Assembly (NCBI RefSeq): GCF_963675965.1
Contig: NZ_OY780935.1
Coordinates: forward strand, 2,034,501-2,098,500
DNA from: an uncultured Celeribacter sp.
Lineage (GTDB): Bacteria; Pseudomonadota; Alphaproteobacteria; Rhodobacterales; Rhodobacteraceae
Reading direction: 5' to 3'
DNA length: 64,000 nt
In this document: one piece after another, positions 9,443 through 18,237 of the stretch
Numbering within the stretch: the stretch's first letter is position 1
Layout of the letters: each line of letters opens with the position of its first letter
Translations under genes and position numbers: made by a program
Notes under the pieces: model-generated
Told to the model about the DNA's origin: nothing
Seen by the model: the letters and a program-made list of their open reading frames with translations, nothing else
The model's database searches: none

Positions 9443-10780
9443 TCAGCGCTTCAGCACCGCTTCCACAGCCCGGGCCACAGCGAACAGCGCTTGATCCCCC
9501 ATGGCTTCCCCCATCAGCATCAGTCCGACAGGCAGACCTTCGACATCAATCGGCAGGGAAATCGCACAGCGATCCAGAAAATTTCCCACAGTGGTGTTGC
9601 GTAGAGCCAAAAGGTTCTGACTGCCGTACAGCCCCTCATCACCGTCCAGATCCGCGATTCTCGGCGCCTCTGTGGCGACCGTGGGCATCAGAACGGCATC
9701 ATAGCCTGCGGTGATTGCATCGGCCCGGGCGATCATCTCTGCCCGGGTTTGCAGCAACGCCTCATATTCTCCGGGCTCCAGCATTTCGCCTTTGCGGATT
9801 CGCACGGACACACGCGGATCGTAGAGCGCTTCATCCCTGTTGAGCATGTCCCTGTGAATCGCCAACGCCTCTGCCGCAATAATCCCGCCACGCGCATTCA
9901 GCGCGGGCAGGCGGTCCAGATCGGGAATGCTGCGCCGTTCAATCCGCGCCCCAAGCCGTTCCAGATGCGCAAGCGTGCTGTCGAACGCCGCCGCGACATG
10001 CGGCGTCAGATCATCCAGAACGTAATTGTCCAGCACCATGAACTTCAACTCCGACAGGTCCGGCGCCGGACGCGGATCATAATCGTCCCCCGCCATAATC
10101 GCATCGGTCAGTTCGCAATCGGCAACGGTCGAGGCGATACAGCCAATCGAATCCAGGGTTTCCGACAGCGGAAAACAGCCCGTGGCGGGCAGGCGGCGTG
10201 CGGTCGGCTTCCAGCCCACGAGACCGCAAAACGCCGCCGGAATACGGCAAGAACCGCCTGTATCGGTGCCAATCCCGATCACCGACATCCCGTCTGCAAC
10301 CGACACCGCCGCCCCCGACGAAGACCCGCCCGGAATGCGACTGCGGTCCGCGGGATTGCCCGGTGTGCCGTAATGCGGATTCATTCCCAGACCGGAATAG
10401 GCAAATTCGGTCATGTTGGTGTGACCCATGATCACCGCGCCTGCTGCCCGCAAACGCGACACAATCGTTGCATCCGCTTGTGCAGGCGCTGCCGTCGCAA
10501 ACAGGCGCGACCCCGAGGTCGTCACCAAACCCGTCACATCGAACAGACATTTGACCGACACCGGCACACCACAAAGCGGTCCCGCCGTTCCCGCAGCACG
10601 CGCGGAATCGGCCGCACGGGCTTCCGCCTGAGCCGCCTCACGGTTCAGGGCGGTGAACACACGCGCGCCTTCTCCGGCAGGGTCGTCGATGCGTTGAAAG
10701 GCGTCTGAAACCAGGGTTTCGCTTGTGATCTCTGCCGCAGCCATGGCTGCGATCATGTCGGATGCGCTTTTATAGGTCAT
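9443..10780 (-). CDS. Amidase (amidase-signature family)
   Basis: Serine amidohydrolase of the amidase-signature family, which hydrolyses a carboxamide to acid and ammonia; the substrate cannot be told from sequence. The 445-residue protein shows the Ser-cisSer-Lys machinery: the Lys region (PVSVKCLFDVTGL), the Gly/Ser-rich PGGSSSGAAVSVADGM and the nucleophile region GTDTGGSCRIPAAFCGLVGWKP. The ATG at 10780 starts the conserved domain; the open frame continues upstream with no homologous character. It is on the same strand as the lpd operon but lies beyond that operon's terminator, so it may be transcribed separately. It is unlikely to be GatA, because no gatB/gatC neighbours are present. Confidence 0.9.
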   Translation of the reverse strand: MTYKSASDMIAAMAAAEITSETLVSDAFQRIDDPAGEGARVFTALNREAAQAEARAADSARAAGTAGPLCGVPVSVKCLFDVTGLVTTSGSRLFATAAPAQADATIVSRLRAAGAVIMGHTNMTEFAYSGLGMNPHYGTPGNPADRSRIPGGSSSGAAVSVADGMSVIGIGTDTGGSCRIPAAFCGLVGWKPTARRLPATGCFPLSETLDSIGCIASTVADCELTDAIMAGDDYDPRPAPDLSELKFMVLDNYVLDDLTPHVAAAFDSTLAHLERLGARIERRSIPDLDRLPALNARGGIIAAEALAIHRDMLNRDEALYDPRVSVRIRKGEMLEPGEYEALLQTRAEMIARADAITAGYDAVLMPTVATEAPRIADLDGDEGLYGSQNLLALRNTTVGNFLDRCAISLPIDVEGLPVGLMLMGEAMGDQALFAVARAVEAVLKR

Positions 10781-11057
10781 GGGTCTCGTCACTCTGATGC
10801 TGGAACGAATAGGCACAACAGCCGTTTTCCGAGACACGCGCCGCAAGTCAAGCCCGCAGCGCGCATATCTCTGCGTCTGTGAGGATGGCATTGGACCAAA
10901 AGAGTGCCGGATTAGACGATCCTCAAAGCGAAACATGCGCAACTAACTGAAATGTATTCACAAATCCAGAATCGCTTCGCGTTTGAAGTATTTCCGTACC
11001 AATTTGGAGCAATTGCAAACGCCAATCCTATCGCTTGCGTGCCCGGTGAAACGAAAA
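10781..11057. other. Non-coding gap upstream of the amidase
   Basis: Holds no credible gene. It should contain the amidase promoter on the minus strand, but no clear boxes or operator were found by eye. Confidence 0.5.
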
Positions 11058-11080
11058 GGGCCCGCGCAAAGCGCGAACCC
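11058..11080 (-). terminator. Terminator at the end of the E1-E2-E3 operon
   Basis: On the minus strand GGGTTCGCG pairs with CGCGGGCCC (two G-U pairs) and is followed by TTTTCGTTT, 24 bases past the lpd stop codon. It separates the catabolic operon from the downstream amidase. Confidence 0.75.
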
Positions 11081-11104
11081 GCTCAGGTAGCATACATACA
11101 CTAC

Positions 11105-12505
11105 TCAAATGTGCAGCGCCCGATCATAAGCAGCCAGCACCGCTTCGTGCATCATCTCAGACATAGTCGGATGCGGGAACACAGCTTCGATAAGATCTTC
11201 TTCGGTTGCCTCAAGCTGACGCCCGATCACGTAGCCTTGAATCATCTCGGTGACATCAGCGCCCACCATATGTGCACCCAAAAGATCACCGGTCGTGGCG
11301 TCAAACACGGTTTTTACAAGGCCCTCGGCCTCGCCCATCGCGACCGCTTTGCCGTTGCCGATAAAGGGAAATTTGCCGACCTTGATCTCGTAACCGGCCT
11401 CTTTCGCCTTTTCTTCCGTCAGCCCCACAGAGGCCACTTGCGGATGGCAATAGGTGCAGCCCGCGATTGAATTCGGTTTGATTGGATGCGGATGTCTGCC
11501 CGCGATCAGCTCGGCCACCATGACGCCTTCGTGGGACGCTTTATGCGCAAGCCACGGCCCGCCTGCGATGTCACCGACAGCGAACAAACCGTCCACGCCG
11601 GTGCGACGGAACTCATCCACCACGACATGCGTGCGGTCGATTCTTACGCCCGCCTCTTCGAGGCCCAGACCCTCGACATTGCCGACGATCCCCACCGCGG
11701 AAATCACCGTGTCGAACTCTTCGGTGGTGACTTTTCCGCCAGACTCAAAATGCGCGGTCACCTTGCCCTTTGCTCGGTCGAGTTTCTTGACCGTGGTCTT
11801 TTGCAGGATCTTCATCCCCTGCTTTTCGAACTGCTTTTTCGCGAAGGCGGAGATGTCCTTGTCCTCGACCGGCAGCACGCGATCCATCACTTCGACGACC
11901 GTCGTGTCGGCGCCCAAAGTGTTGTAAAAGCTTGCGAATTCAATGCCGATGGCGCCCGAACCGATGACCAGAAGCTTCTTCGGCATCCGCGTCGGCACCA
12001 GAGCGTGGCGGTAGGTCCAGACCAGATCGCCGTCGGCCTCCAGCCCCGGCAGTTCGCGCGCCCGCGCGCCGGTGGCGACGATGATGTTTTTGGCGGCCAA
12101 AGTCTCGGTGCCCTTGTCGGTTTTTACCTCGACCTTGCCTTTGCCATCGAGTTTCGCCTCACCCATGATCGCGGTGACTTTGTTCTTTTTGAACAAGCCC
12201 TTGATCCCGCCATTCATCTGCGCCGCAACACCGCGCGAGCGCTTTACGATGGCGTCGAGATCGAAGCCGATGTCGCCCGCCGAGAGACCAAATTCCTTGG
12301 CGCGGTGCATCTGGTGATACACCTCCGCCGACCGCAACAAAGCCTTCGTCGGGATGCAGCCCCAGTTCAGACAAATCCCACCGAGGTTCTCCCGCTCGAC
12401 ACAGGCCACCTTAAGCCCCAACTGCGCTGCGCGAATGGCGGCAACATACCCGCCAGGGCCGGCGCCGATCACGATGAGGTCGAAGTCTTGCACCGCCTCG
12501 CTCAT
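11105..12505 (-). CDS. lpdA: Dihydrolipoyl dehydrogenase (E3)
   Basis: FAD enzyme that reoxidises the dihydrolipoyl arm of E2 and makes NADH. The 466-residue protein has the FAD fold (DLIVIGAGPGGYVAAIRAAQLG), the redox-active disulfide in GGICLNWGCIPTKALLR, the NAD fold (LLVIGSGAIGIEFASFYNTLG) and the C-terminal His-Glu pair (EAVFPHPTMSEMMHEAV). The ATG at 12505 overlaps the gabD stop as ATGA, which fixes the start. It is the last gene of the operon, so this 2-oxo-acid dehydrogenase complex has its own E3 rather than necessarily sharing the housekeeping one. Confidence 0.95.
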   Translation of the reverse strand: MSEAVQDFDLIVIGAGPGGYVAAIRAAQLGLKVACVERENLGGICLNWGCIPTKALLRSAEVYHQMHRAKEFGLSAGDIGFDLDAIVKRSRGVAAQMNGGIKGLFKKNKVTAIMGEAKLDGKGKVEVKTDKGTETLAAKNIIVATGARARELPGLEADGDLVWTYRHALVPTRMPKKLLVIGSGAIGIEFASFYNTLGADTTVVEVMDRVLPVEDKDISAFAKKQFEKQGMKILQKTTVKKLDRAKGKVTAHFESGGKVTTEEFDTVISAVGIVGNVEGLGLEEAGVRIDRTHVVVDEFRRTGVDGLFAVGDIAGGPWLAHKASHEGVMVAELIAGRHPHPIKPNSIAGCTYCHPQVASVGLTEEKAKEAGYEIKVGKFPFIGNGKAVAMGEAEGLVKTVFDATTGDLLGAHMVGADVTEMIQGYVIGRQLEATEEDLIEAVFPHPTMSEMMHEAVLAAYDRALHI

Positions 12506-13971
12506 GCGATGCCACCCAGACAAACGTATTTCAATTCGAGAAAATCTTCGATGCCATGGCGTGAGCCCTCGCGGCCCAGACCGGACATTTTGACACCGCC
12601 AAAGGGCGCTTCAGAGGTGGAAATCAGCCCGGTATTGACGCCGACCATGCCATATTCTAGCGCCTCAGAGACGCGGAAAATCCGCGCAACATCTTGAGCG
12701 TAGAAATAGGAAGCGAGTCCGAATTCGGTGTCATTTGCGGCGTGGATCGCCTCTGCCTCATTCGTAAAACGGAACAGCGGCGCGACGGGACCAAAGGTTT
12801 CCTCGCGTGCGACAGACATTTCAGACGTCACTTCTGCCAGAACCGTAGGTTCATAGAAGGTGCCGCCCAGAGCATGCGGTTTGCCACCCGCAAGCACCCG
12901 CCCACCTTTTTCGACCGCATCTGAGACATGGCTTTGCACTTTCTCAAGCGCGCTTTCGTCAATCAGCGGGCCAAGTTCGACCCCGCTTTCCATGCCGTTG
13001 CCAGTGCGCAGGTTCGAAACCGCCTTGGCCAGTTTCTCGGCGAAGGCGTCATAGACCGCGTCCTGAACATAGATGCGGTTGGCGCAGACACAGGTCTGGC
13101 CATTGTTGCGGAACTTGGCGATCAGAGCGCCTTCGACAGCGGCGTCGAGATCAGCATCGTCAAAGACGATAAACGGCGCGTTGCCGCCCAGTTCCAGTCC
13201 GAGTTTTTTGATCGTCGGCGCCGATTGCGCATAGAGCATCGCGCCGATTTCGGTCGAGCCTGTGAACGTCAATTTGCGCACAATCGGGTTCTCGGTCAGC
13301 TCCGCACCGATCTGCGCGGCGGAGCCGGTGATGACGCTGAAGAGGCCCTTGGGCAGTCCCGCGCGCTCCGCCAGAACCGCCAGAGCAATGGCGGAATAAG
13401 GCGTCTGGGAAGCGGGTTTCAAGACCATGCCACAGCCCGCCGCAAAGGCAGGACCGGCCTTGCGCGTGATCATCGCATTGGGAAAATTCCACGGCGTGAT
13501 CGCGGCGACGACACCGATGGGTTGCTTCATCACAAGAATGCGTTTGTCGGGCTGGTGGCCGGGAATGGTCTCTCCATAGACGCGACGCGCCTCTTCCGCG
13601 AACCATTCGACAAAGCTCGCGCCGTAGGTGATCTCCCCCGCCGCTTCCACGAGCGGTTTGCCCTGTTCCAGCGTGAGGATGTGCGCCAACGCCTCGCGAT
13701 GCGCAATCATCAGGTCGAACCATTTGCGCAACACATTGGCGCGATCTTTCGCCGTGCGCGTGGCCCAGCCCTTTTGCGCCTCTTCGGCGGCTTTGACCGC
13801 CTTGGCGACCTCATCGCGTCCGAGTTTCGGTACGTGGCCGATCAGCGAACCGTCGGCGGGGTTATGCACGGCAATGCCGCTCTCAGGATTGGCTTCGACC
13901 CACTCCCCGGCGACAAGATTGGCGTCACGCAAAAGCCCGGTGGCGCGCAAATCTTCAAGCGTAAAACTCAT
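12502..13971 (-). CDS. NAD(P)-dependent semialdehyde dehydrogenase (GabD-like)
   Basis: Aldehyde dehydrogenase of the succinate/glutarate-semialdehyde branch. It oxidises an aldehyde to its acid. The 489-residue protein shows the substrate and cofactor segment LELGGNAPFIVFDDADLDAAVEG and the catalytic Cys in NNGQTCVCANRIYVQ, the form typical of GabD proteins. The start is preceded by GAGGA. It overlaps both neighbours by 4 bases. Family membership is firm, but succinate semialdehyde is only the default guess: in this cluster the enzyme may oxidise the aldehyde released by the upstream E1-E2 complex. Confidence 0.9.
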   Translation of the reverse strand: MSFTLEDLRATGLLRDANLVAGEWVEANPESGIAVHNPADGSLIGHVPKLGRDEVAKAVKAAEEAQKGWATRTAKDRANVLRKWFDLMIAHREALAHILTLEQGKPLVEAAGEITYGASFVEWFAEEARRVYGETIPGHQPDKRILVMKQPIGVVAAITPWNFPNAMITRKAGPAFAAGCGMVLKPASQTPYSAIALAVLAERAGLPKGLFSVITGSAAQIGAELTENPIVRKLTFTGSTEIGAMLYAQSAPTIKKLGLELGGNAPFIVFDDADLDAAVEGALIAKFRNNGQTCVCANRIYVQDAVYDAFAEKLAKAVSNLRTGNGMESGVELGPLIDESALEKVQSHVSDAVEKGGRVLAGGKPHALGGTFYEPTVLAEVTSEMSVAREETFGPVAPLFRFTNEAEAIHAANDTEFGLASYFYAQDVARIFRVSEALEYGMVGVNTGLISTSEAPFGGVKMSGLGREGSRHGIEDFLELKYVCLGGIA

Positions 13972-14774
13972 TTGTTGTCCTCCTCATTGGTCAGAAACCG
14001 CAACATCTCGGTCAACTGCGCGTCCAGCATGTGATGCCCCGGATGGATCGCCAAACCGCGCGCCTTGGCGGCGCGCAACAGCGGCGTAATCTCCGGTTGC
14101 ATGATGACCTCGGCAACCAGTGTGCTGGGGTCGAGCAGCTCGGGATCAAAGGGCAGCGCGTCCTCGGGTTTGAGGCCCAAAGAGGTGCCGTTGATCGCCA
14201 TGTCATGCCCGGCGGGGTCCCTCGCGGCAGCGAAGGCCACATCGGGGAAATATTTCGCCAGACGCGCGACGAGAGCCTCAGCCTTGTCTATCGAGCGGTT
14301 CGCAACGGTCAGGGCGGTAACACCGCGTTCCGCTAGGGCAAAGGCGATGGCACTCGCAGCCCCCCCGGCACCCGCCAGAAACACCCGCTTTCCAGAAAGC
14401 GTCACGCCCGTCTGTTCCAAACCAAGCGCGAAGCCTTCGCCGTCGAGAATATCGCCAAAAAGCACCCCATCCGGCCTGCGTCGGATGACATTAACGCTTT
14501 GCGCCGCCGCCGCGCGCGCACTGAGCGCATCACAAAGCGCGGGCACGGCGGTTTTATGTGGCACGGTGACCACTGCCCCCGCGAAATTGCGGGCTCCCGC
14601 GAGACCTTTGAGCATGGGCTCAAGTGCCTCGGGGGACACTTCGAGCGGAACCAATATGGCGTCCACGCCCTCCGCTTCAAACCGCGCATTGAGCGCCTGA
14701 GGCGTCCGCACATGAGTGACAGGGTCGGCGAGGATCGCAAGGGTTTTCGTGTGTCCAGTGATCATGATCTTCAC
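13968..14774 (-). CDS. Shikimate-dehydrogenase-like oxidoreductase, divergent
   Basis: Member of the shikimate/quinate dehydrogenase family. The 268-residue protein has the catalytic Lys in VVTVPHKTAVPALCD and a Rossmann loop (VFLAGAGGAASAIAFALAERG). The substrate-holding Ser-x-Ser seen in true AroE (HSQSP, in this window's own aroE) is replaced here by HVRTP, and NMTSLG appears as NGTSLG. It is therefore probably not the biosynthetic enzyme. The start is GTG at 14774, overlapping the E2 stop, or ATG at 14765. It lies between E2 and the aldehyde dehydrogenase in one operon, so an oxidation step on a cyclic or hydroxy acid intermediate is plausible but unproven. Confidence 0.82.
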   Translation of the reverse strand: MKIMITGHTKTLAILADPVTHVRTPQALNARFEAEGVDAILVPLEVSPEALEPMLKGLAGARNFAGAVVTVPHKTAVPALCDALSARAAAAQSVNVIRRRPDGVLFGDILDGEGFALGLEQTGVTLSGKRVFLAGAGGAASAIAFALAERGVTALTVANRSIDKAEALVARLAKYFPDVAFAAARDPAGHDMAINGTSLGLKPEDALPFDPELLDPSTLVAEVIMQPEITPLLRAAKARGLAIHPGHHMLDAQLTEMLRFLTNEEDNK

Positions 14775-16021
14775 ACCAAAAGGCTCATTGGATTTTCAAG
14801 GCCAGCTTTAAACGCGGCCAGCCATTCGGCGCCCACCGCCCCGTCCACTGTGCGGTGATCGACAGACAAAGTCACGCTCATCACGGGGGCCAATACGATC
14901 TGATCGCCGCGCCCAATCGGGCGTTTTTCGGCGGCACCCACAGCGAGAATACAGCTCTGCGGCGGGTTGATGATCGCAGAGAAGCTCTTGACCCCATACA
15001 TCCCGAGGTTCGACAGCGAGAAACCGCCGCCTTGGTATTCATCGGGTTTGAGGCGGCCATCGCGGGCCTTCGCAGCCAACGCTTTCATCTCCGAGGACAG
15101 CGTGCCGAGGCTCTTTTGATCGGCCTTGCGCAAGACCGGCGTGATCAGGCCCCCGTCGGTCGCAACCGCCACGGAAATGTCGATGGATTTGAGCTGCAAC
15201 ACGGCGTCTTCGGTCCAGATCGCATTGGCAGCAGGCACTTTGGCCAGCGCGTTGGCCACGGCTTTGACGATGAAATCATTGACCGAGATGCGATCCGCTT
15301 TCTCGCGGCCCTCATTGATCTGCGCGCGCAGCGCCATGAGTGCCTCGATGTCGCAATCGGCCTCAAGATAAAAATGCGGCACGGTGGTTTTCGATTCGAG
15401 CAGTCGCCGCGCTATGGTGCGGCGCATGCCCGTGTGCGGGATTTCGTCGTAGTCTCCGATGCCCGCCAAATTGGGAGCGGGGGCCCGGACGACCGGGGCC
15501 GCCGTGACGGGTGCATCCGAACGAGACTCTGCGGCACGTTCGACGTCGATGCGCACGATGCGCCCACGCGGGCCAGAGCCAGTAAGACCCGACAGATCGA
15601 CACCTTTCTGCGCCGCGATCCGACGGGCGAGTGGGGAGGCCACGATCTCGTCGGAGGATTTTGCCGCAGCTTTGGTCTCGACGGTCGCGATTTCGGCCTT
15701 TGGGGCTTCAACAGATGCTTCGACCGTTCCCGCAGGCGCAGCGCCGCCCGGTGCATAGCCGTCGAGCATGGACGCGTCTTCACCGTCCAACAGCAGGACC
15801 GCGATCACCGCATTCACATCGGCGCGCTCACCGGCGGGGGTGAGGATCTTGCCTAACACCCCGTCGGCGTCGGCCTCGAATTCCATCGTCGCCTTGTCGG
15901 TTTCGACCTCGGCCAATGTCTCACCGGCCTTAACGGCGTCGCCTTCGGCCTTGAGCCAATTGGCAATCACCGCGTCCTCCATTCCGGCAGAGAGCGAGGG
16001 CAGTATGATTTCCTTGGGCAT
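14771..16021 (-). CDS. 2-oxo-acid dehydrogenase E2, dihydrolipoamide acyltransferase
   Basis: Moves the acyl group from E1 through its lipoyl arm to CoA. The 416-residue protein has one lipoyl domain with lipoylated Lys43 (VETDKATMEFEA), an Ala/Pro/Glu linker, an E3/E1-binding domain at about residues 128-160 (VASPLARRIAAQKGVDL) and a catalytic core ending in the active-site SVDHRTVDGAVGAEW. The start is 11 bp after the E1 stop. Acetyl, acetoin-derived and branched-chain acyl groups cannot be told apart by eye. The gene order resembles acetoin (aco) operons as much as pdh operons. Confidence 0.93.
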   Translation of the reverse strand: MPKEIILPSLSAGMEDAVIANWLKAEGDAVKAGETLAEVETDKATMEFEADADGVLGKILTPAGERADVNAVIAVLLLDGEDASMLDGYAPGGAAPAGTVEASVEAPKAEIATVETKAAAKSSDEIVASPLARRIAAQKGVDLSGLTGSGPRGRIVRIDVERAAESRSDAPVTAAPVVRAPAPNLAGIGDYDEIPHTGMRRTIARRLLESKTTVPHFYLEADCDIEALMALRAQINEGREKADRISVNDFIVKAVANALAKVPAANAIWTEDAVLQLKSIDISVAVATDGGLITPVLRKADQKSLGTLSSEMKALAAKARDGRLKPDEYQGGGFSLSNLGMYGVKSFSAIINPPQSCILAVGAAEKRPIGRGDQIVLAPVMSVTLSVDHRTVDGAVGAEWLAAFKAGLENPMSLLV

Positions 16022-16032
16022 GTCTTCTTTCC

Positions 16033-18225
16033 TTATTCCGCCGCCAGGGGCAGGCCCTGATCGGCCATCACCTCGCGCAGGCCTGCTGCGATGTCTTGCG
16101 GACGGGCACAGGCCGCCGCCTCCAAGACTTTGGAAATGCTGGGAGAGGCCTCAGAGCCATGCACCCGCTTGATCGGCTGATCGAGGAAATCGAAACAGCG
16201 GCGCTGGATCTCGTCGGCGAGCCAGCCGCCATAAGACGTGCCCGATGCGCCCTGTTCTACGATCAACACATTGCCGGTCTTCTCGACAGAGGCCTCGAGG
16301 GTCTCCCAGTCGAGTCCCGCACGGTCGAGGCTGCGCAGATCGATGATCTCGGCATCCACGCCCAGACGCTCGACGACCTCGCGTGTTTTTTCGACCATGT
16401 TGAGACAGGTCAGCACGGTGACGCGCGCGCCTTCGCGGACGACTTTCGCCTTGCCCAGCGGGATCATGTAGTCGAGATCATCAGCGGGGCCGACGCCTTT
16501 CGACGCGTAGAGATCGACATGTTCGATCACCAGAACCGGGTCCTCGCACTGAAGCGCCGCGTTCATCAGCCCAACGTAGTCATAGGGCGTCGAGGGCGCG
16601 ACGATGCGCCAGCCCGGCGCAGTCGCAAAAATGCCCGCCGGGTCCATCGAGTGCTGCGATCCATAGCCCGTTCCCATAGCAATTTTTGTGCGCAAAACCA
16701 AAGGCATGGCATTGTCTCCGCCAAACATGTGACGCGCCTTGCCGATCTGGTTGAACACCTGATCCGCCGCCACCCACATGAAATCCGGGTACATGAATTC
16801 GATCACCGGACGCACGCGCCCGTCGGCGGCCATGCCTGCGGCCAGACCCGTAAAGGCGTTCTCGGCAATCGGCGTGCCAAGACAACGATCCGGGAACTTG
16901 TCCGACAGGCCTTTGGTGGCACCATTTGTGCCGCCTTTCAGGCGATGCACATCTTCGCCCATAACGACGATGCGTTCGTCGGTTTCCATCCGACGCATCA
17001 TCACATCGGCCACGACATCGATAAATTTCACATTGTCCTTGAGCGTACCAGAGAACTCTTCCTGCTCTTCGAACCGCGCGCCGTCGAATTCCGACAGATC
17101 GCCGCGCAAACCGAAATCGCGGAAGCTTTCCTCAGGCCAGAGCGCCGGTTTGATGCGGCGTTTGCCGTCGACCTCTTCGATCAACTCGCCCGCAATCTCT
17201 TCCATCATTTCCTGCGCCTGACTACGCAGATCATCGACAGCTTGCGCGCCGATGATCTGACGCTCCATCAGGTCACGCGCCATGGCATCGAGCGGATCGC
17301 GCCCGCGCCATTCCTGTTCTTCTTCCTTGCTCCGATAGCCGAAGGCGGAACCGGGAAGCGCGCCGTTTTGGTGGAAATAGCGGTAGACATCGGCCTCGAT
17401 CACCACCGGGCCTTCGCCCGCACGCATGATCTTGTTGGCTTCCTCAGATGCCAGATAGACCGACAGCGTGTCCATGCCATCAACCTTGAAGGCCGGGATG
17501 CCAAAGGCCAGGCCGCGTGCAGAAAGCCGCGTTTCAGCGGTGACTTCCTCGACATGGGTGGAGACAGCGTAACGGTTGTTTTCAACGAAAAAACAGATCG
17601 GCAGTTTCCACGCTGCGGCGATGTTCATGGTCTCCAGAACCGAACCGATATTGACCGCGCCATCACCGAAATAGGTGTAGACGACATCGCCCATGCCCGC
17701 CTGTTTATGCGCCCAGGCCGCACCCGCCGCCATGGGGACACCGCCGCCGACGATCGCATTGGTGCCGAGGTTGCCGCTTTCGGCCCAACGCAGGTGCATC
17801 GAGCCGCCGCGGCCTTTGCAGAAGCCCTCGGACAGCCCGAGAATTTCCGACAGGGTGCGCTTCGACAGATGCCGCAGCGCCTCGCCAAAGCTCTTTTCGG
17901 GGTCGATCCCCTCGGGCGCGGCATAGGCCAGCGCCTTGGCGAGGAACTGATGGTGCGCGCGGTGCGACCCGTTCACCTGATCGGAGCCGCGCATCGCCAT
18001 GGCGGAACCGACCGCGCCACCTTCCTGACCAATCGCGGAATGCGCGGGTCCGTGTACAAGCCCCTGCCCGGCAAGGTCGAGAACCTTTTCTTCGAACGCG
18101 CGAATGAGGTGCAGTTGGCTCAGCATGGTGCGCCCAACAGTGGGCTCTAGCTCCGTGCGATCTTTGTCGGAGGCTTTGATGTCACGCCAGAAGGCTTTCG
18201 GCGTCAGATCGTCATAGATCGGCAT
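16033..18225 (-). CDS. 2-oxo-acid / acetoin-type dehydrogenase E1, fused alpha-beta
   Basis: Thiamine diphosphate enzyme that decarboxylates or cleaves an oxo substrate and acylates the E2 lipoyl arm. The 730-residue chain joins the alpha subunit (about 1-350) and the beta subunit (about 390-730), which are usually separate proteins. The TPP motif is GDGAVNIGSVLETMN...ENN in the alpha half. The beta half has MGEDVHRLKGGTNGATKGL and GTPIAENAFTGLAAGMA. The start is preceded by AAAGGA. It is followed by E2 and, later in the operon, E3. A pyruvate, acetoin or branched-chain substrate remains open. The SDR and aldehyde dehydrogenase neighbours favour acyloin-type cleavage, which is an inference. 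Confidence 0.9.
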   Translation of the reverse strand: MPIYDDLTPKAFWRDIKASDKDRTELEPTVGRTMLSQLHLIRAFEEKVLDLAGQGLVHGPAHSAIGQEGGAVGSAMAMRGSDQVNGSHRAHHQFLAKALAYAAPEGIDPEKSFGEALRHLSKRTLSEILGLSEGFCKGRGGSMHLRWAESGNLGTNAIVGGGVPMAAGAAWAHKQAGMGDVVYTYFGDGAVNIGSVLETMNIAAAWKLPICFFVENNRYAVSTHVEEVTAETRLSARGLAFGIPAFKVDGMDTLSVYLASEEANKIMRAGEGPVVIEADVYRYFHQNGALPGSAFGYRSKEEEQEWRGRDPLDAMARDLMERQIIGAQAVDDLRSQAQEMMEEIAGELIEEVDGKRRIKPALWPEESFRDFGLRGDLSEFDGARFEEQEEFSGTLKDNVKFIDVVADVMMRRMETDERIVVMGEDVHRLKGGTNGATKGLSDKFPDRCLGTPIAENAFTGLAAGMAADGRVRPVIEFMYPDFMWVAADQVFNQIGKARHMFGGDNAMPLVLRTKIAMGTGYGSQHSMDPAGIFATAPGWRIVAPSTPYDYVGLMNAALQCEDPVLVIEHVDLYASKGVGPADDLDYMIPLGKAKVVREGARVTVLTCLNMVEKTREVVERLGVDAEIIDLRSLDRAGLDWETLEASVEKTGNVLIVEQGASGTSYGGWLADEIQRRCFDFLDQPIKRVHGSEASPSISKVLEAAACARPQDIAAGLREVMADQGLPLAAE

Positions 18226-18237
18226 GTCAGATGTCCT

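Noticed and set aside
9443..10780. Glu-tRNA(Gln) amidotransferase subunit A
   Set aside because: Same superfamily, but no gatB or gatC nearby and a stand-alone position; kept as a general amidase.
13968..14774. Assigning this gene as aroE
   Set aside because: A canonical aroE with intact Ser-x-Ser lies at 56417-57247; this copy lacks that motif and sits in a catabolic operon.
16096..18150. 684-codon plus-strand frame opposite the E1 gene
   Set aside because: Mirror of the E1 codon pattern, no recognisable domain; same for 893-2392, 2417-4342 and 44180-45712.
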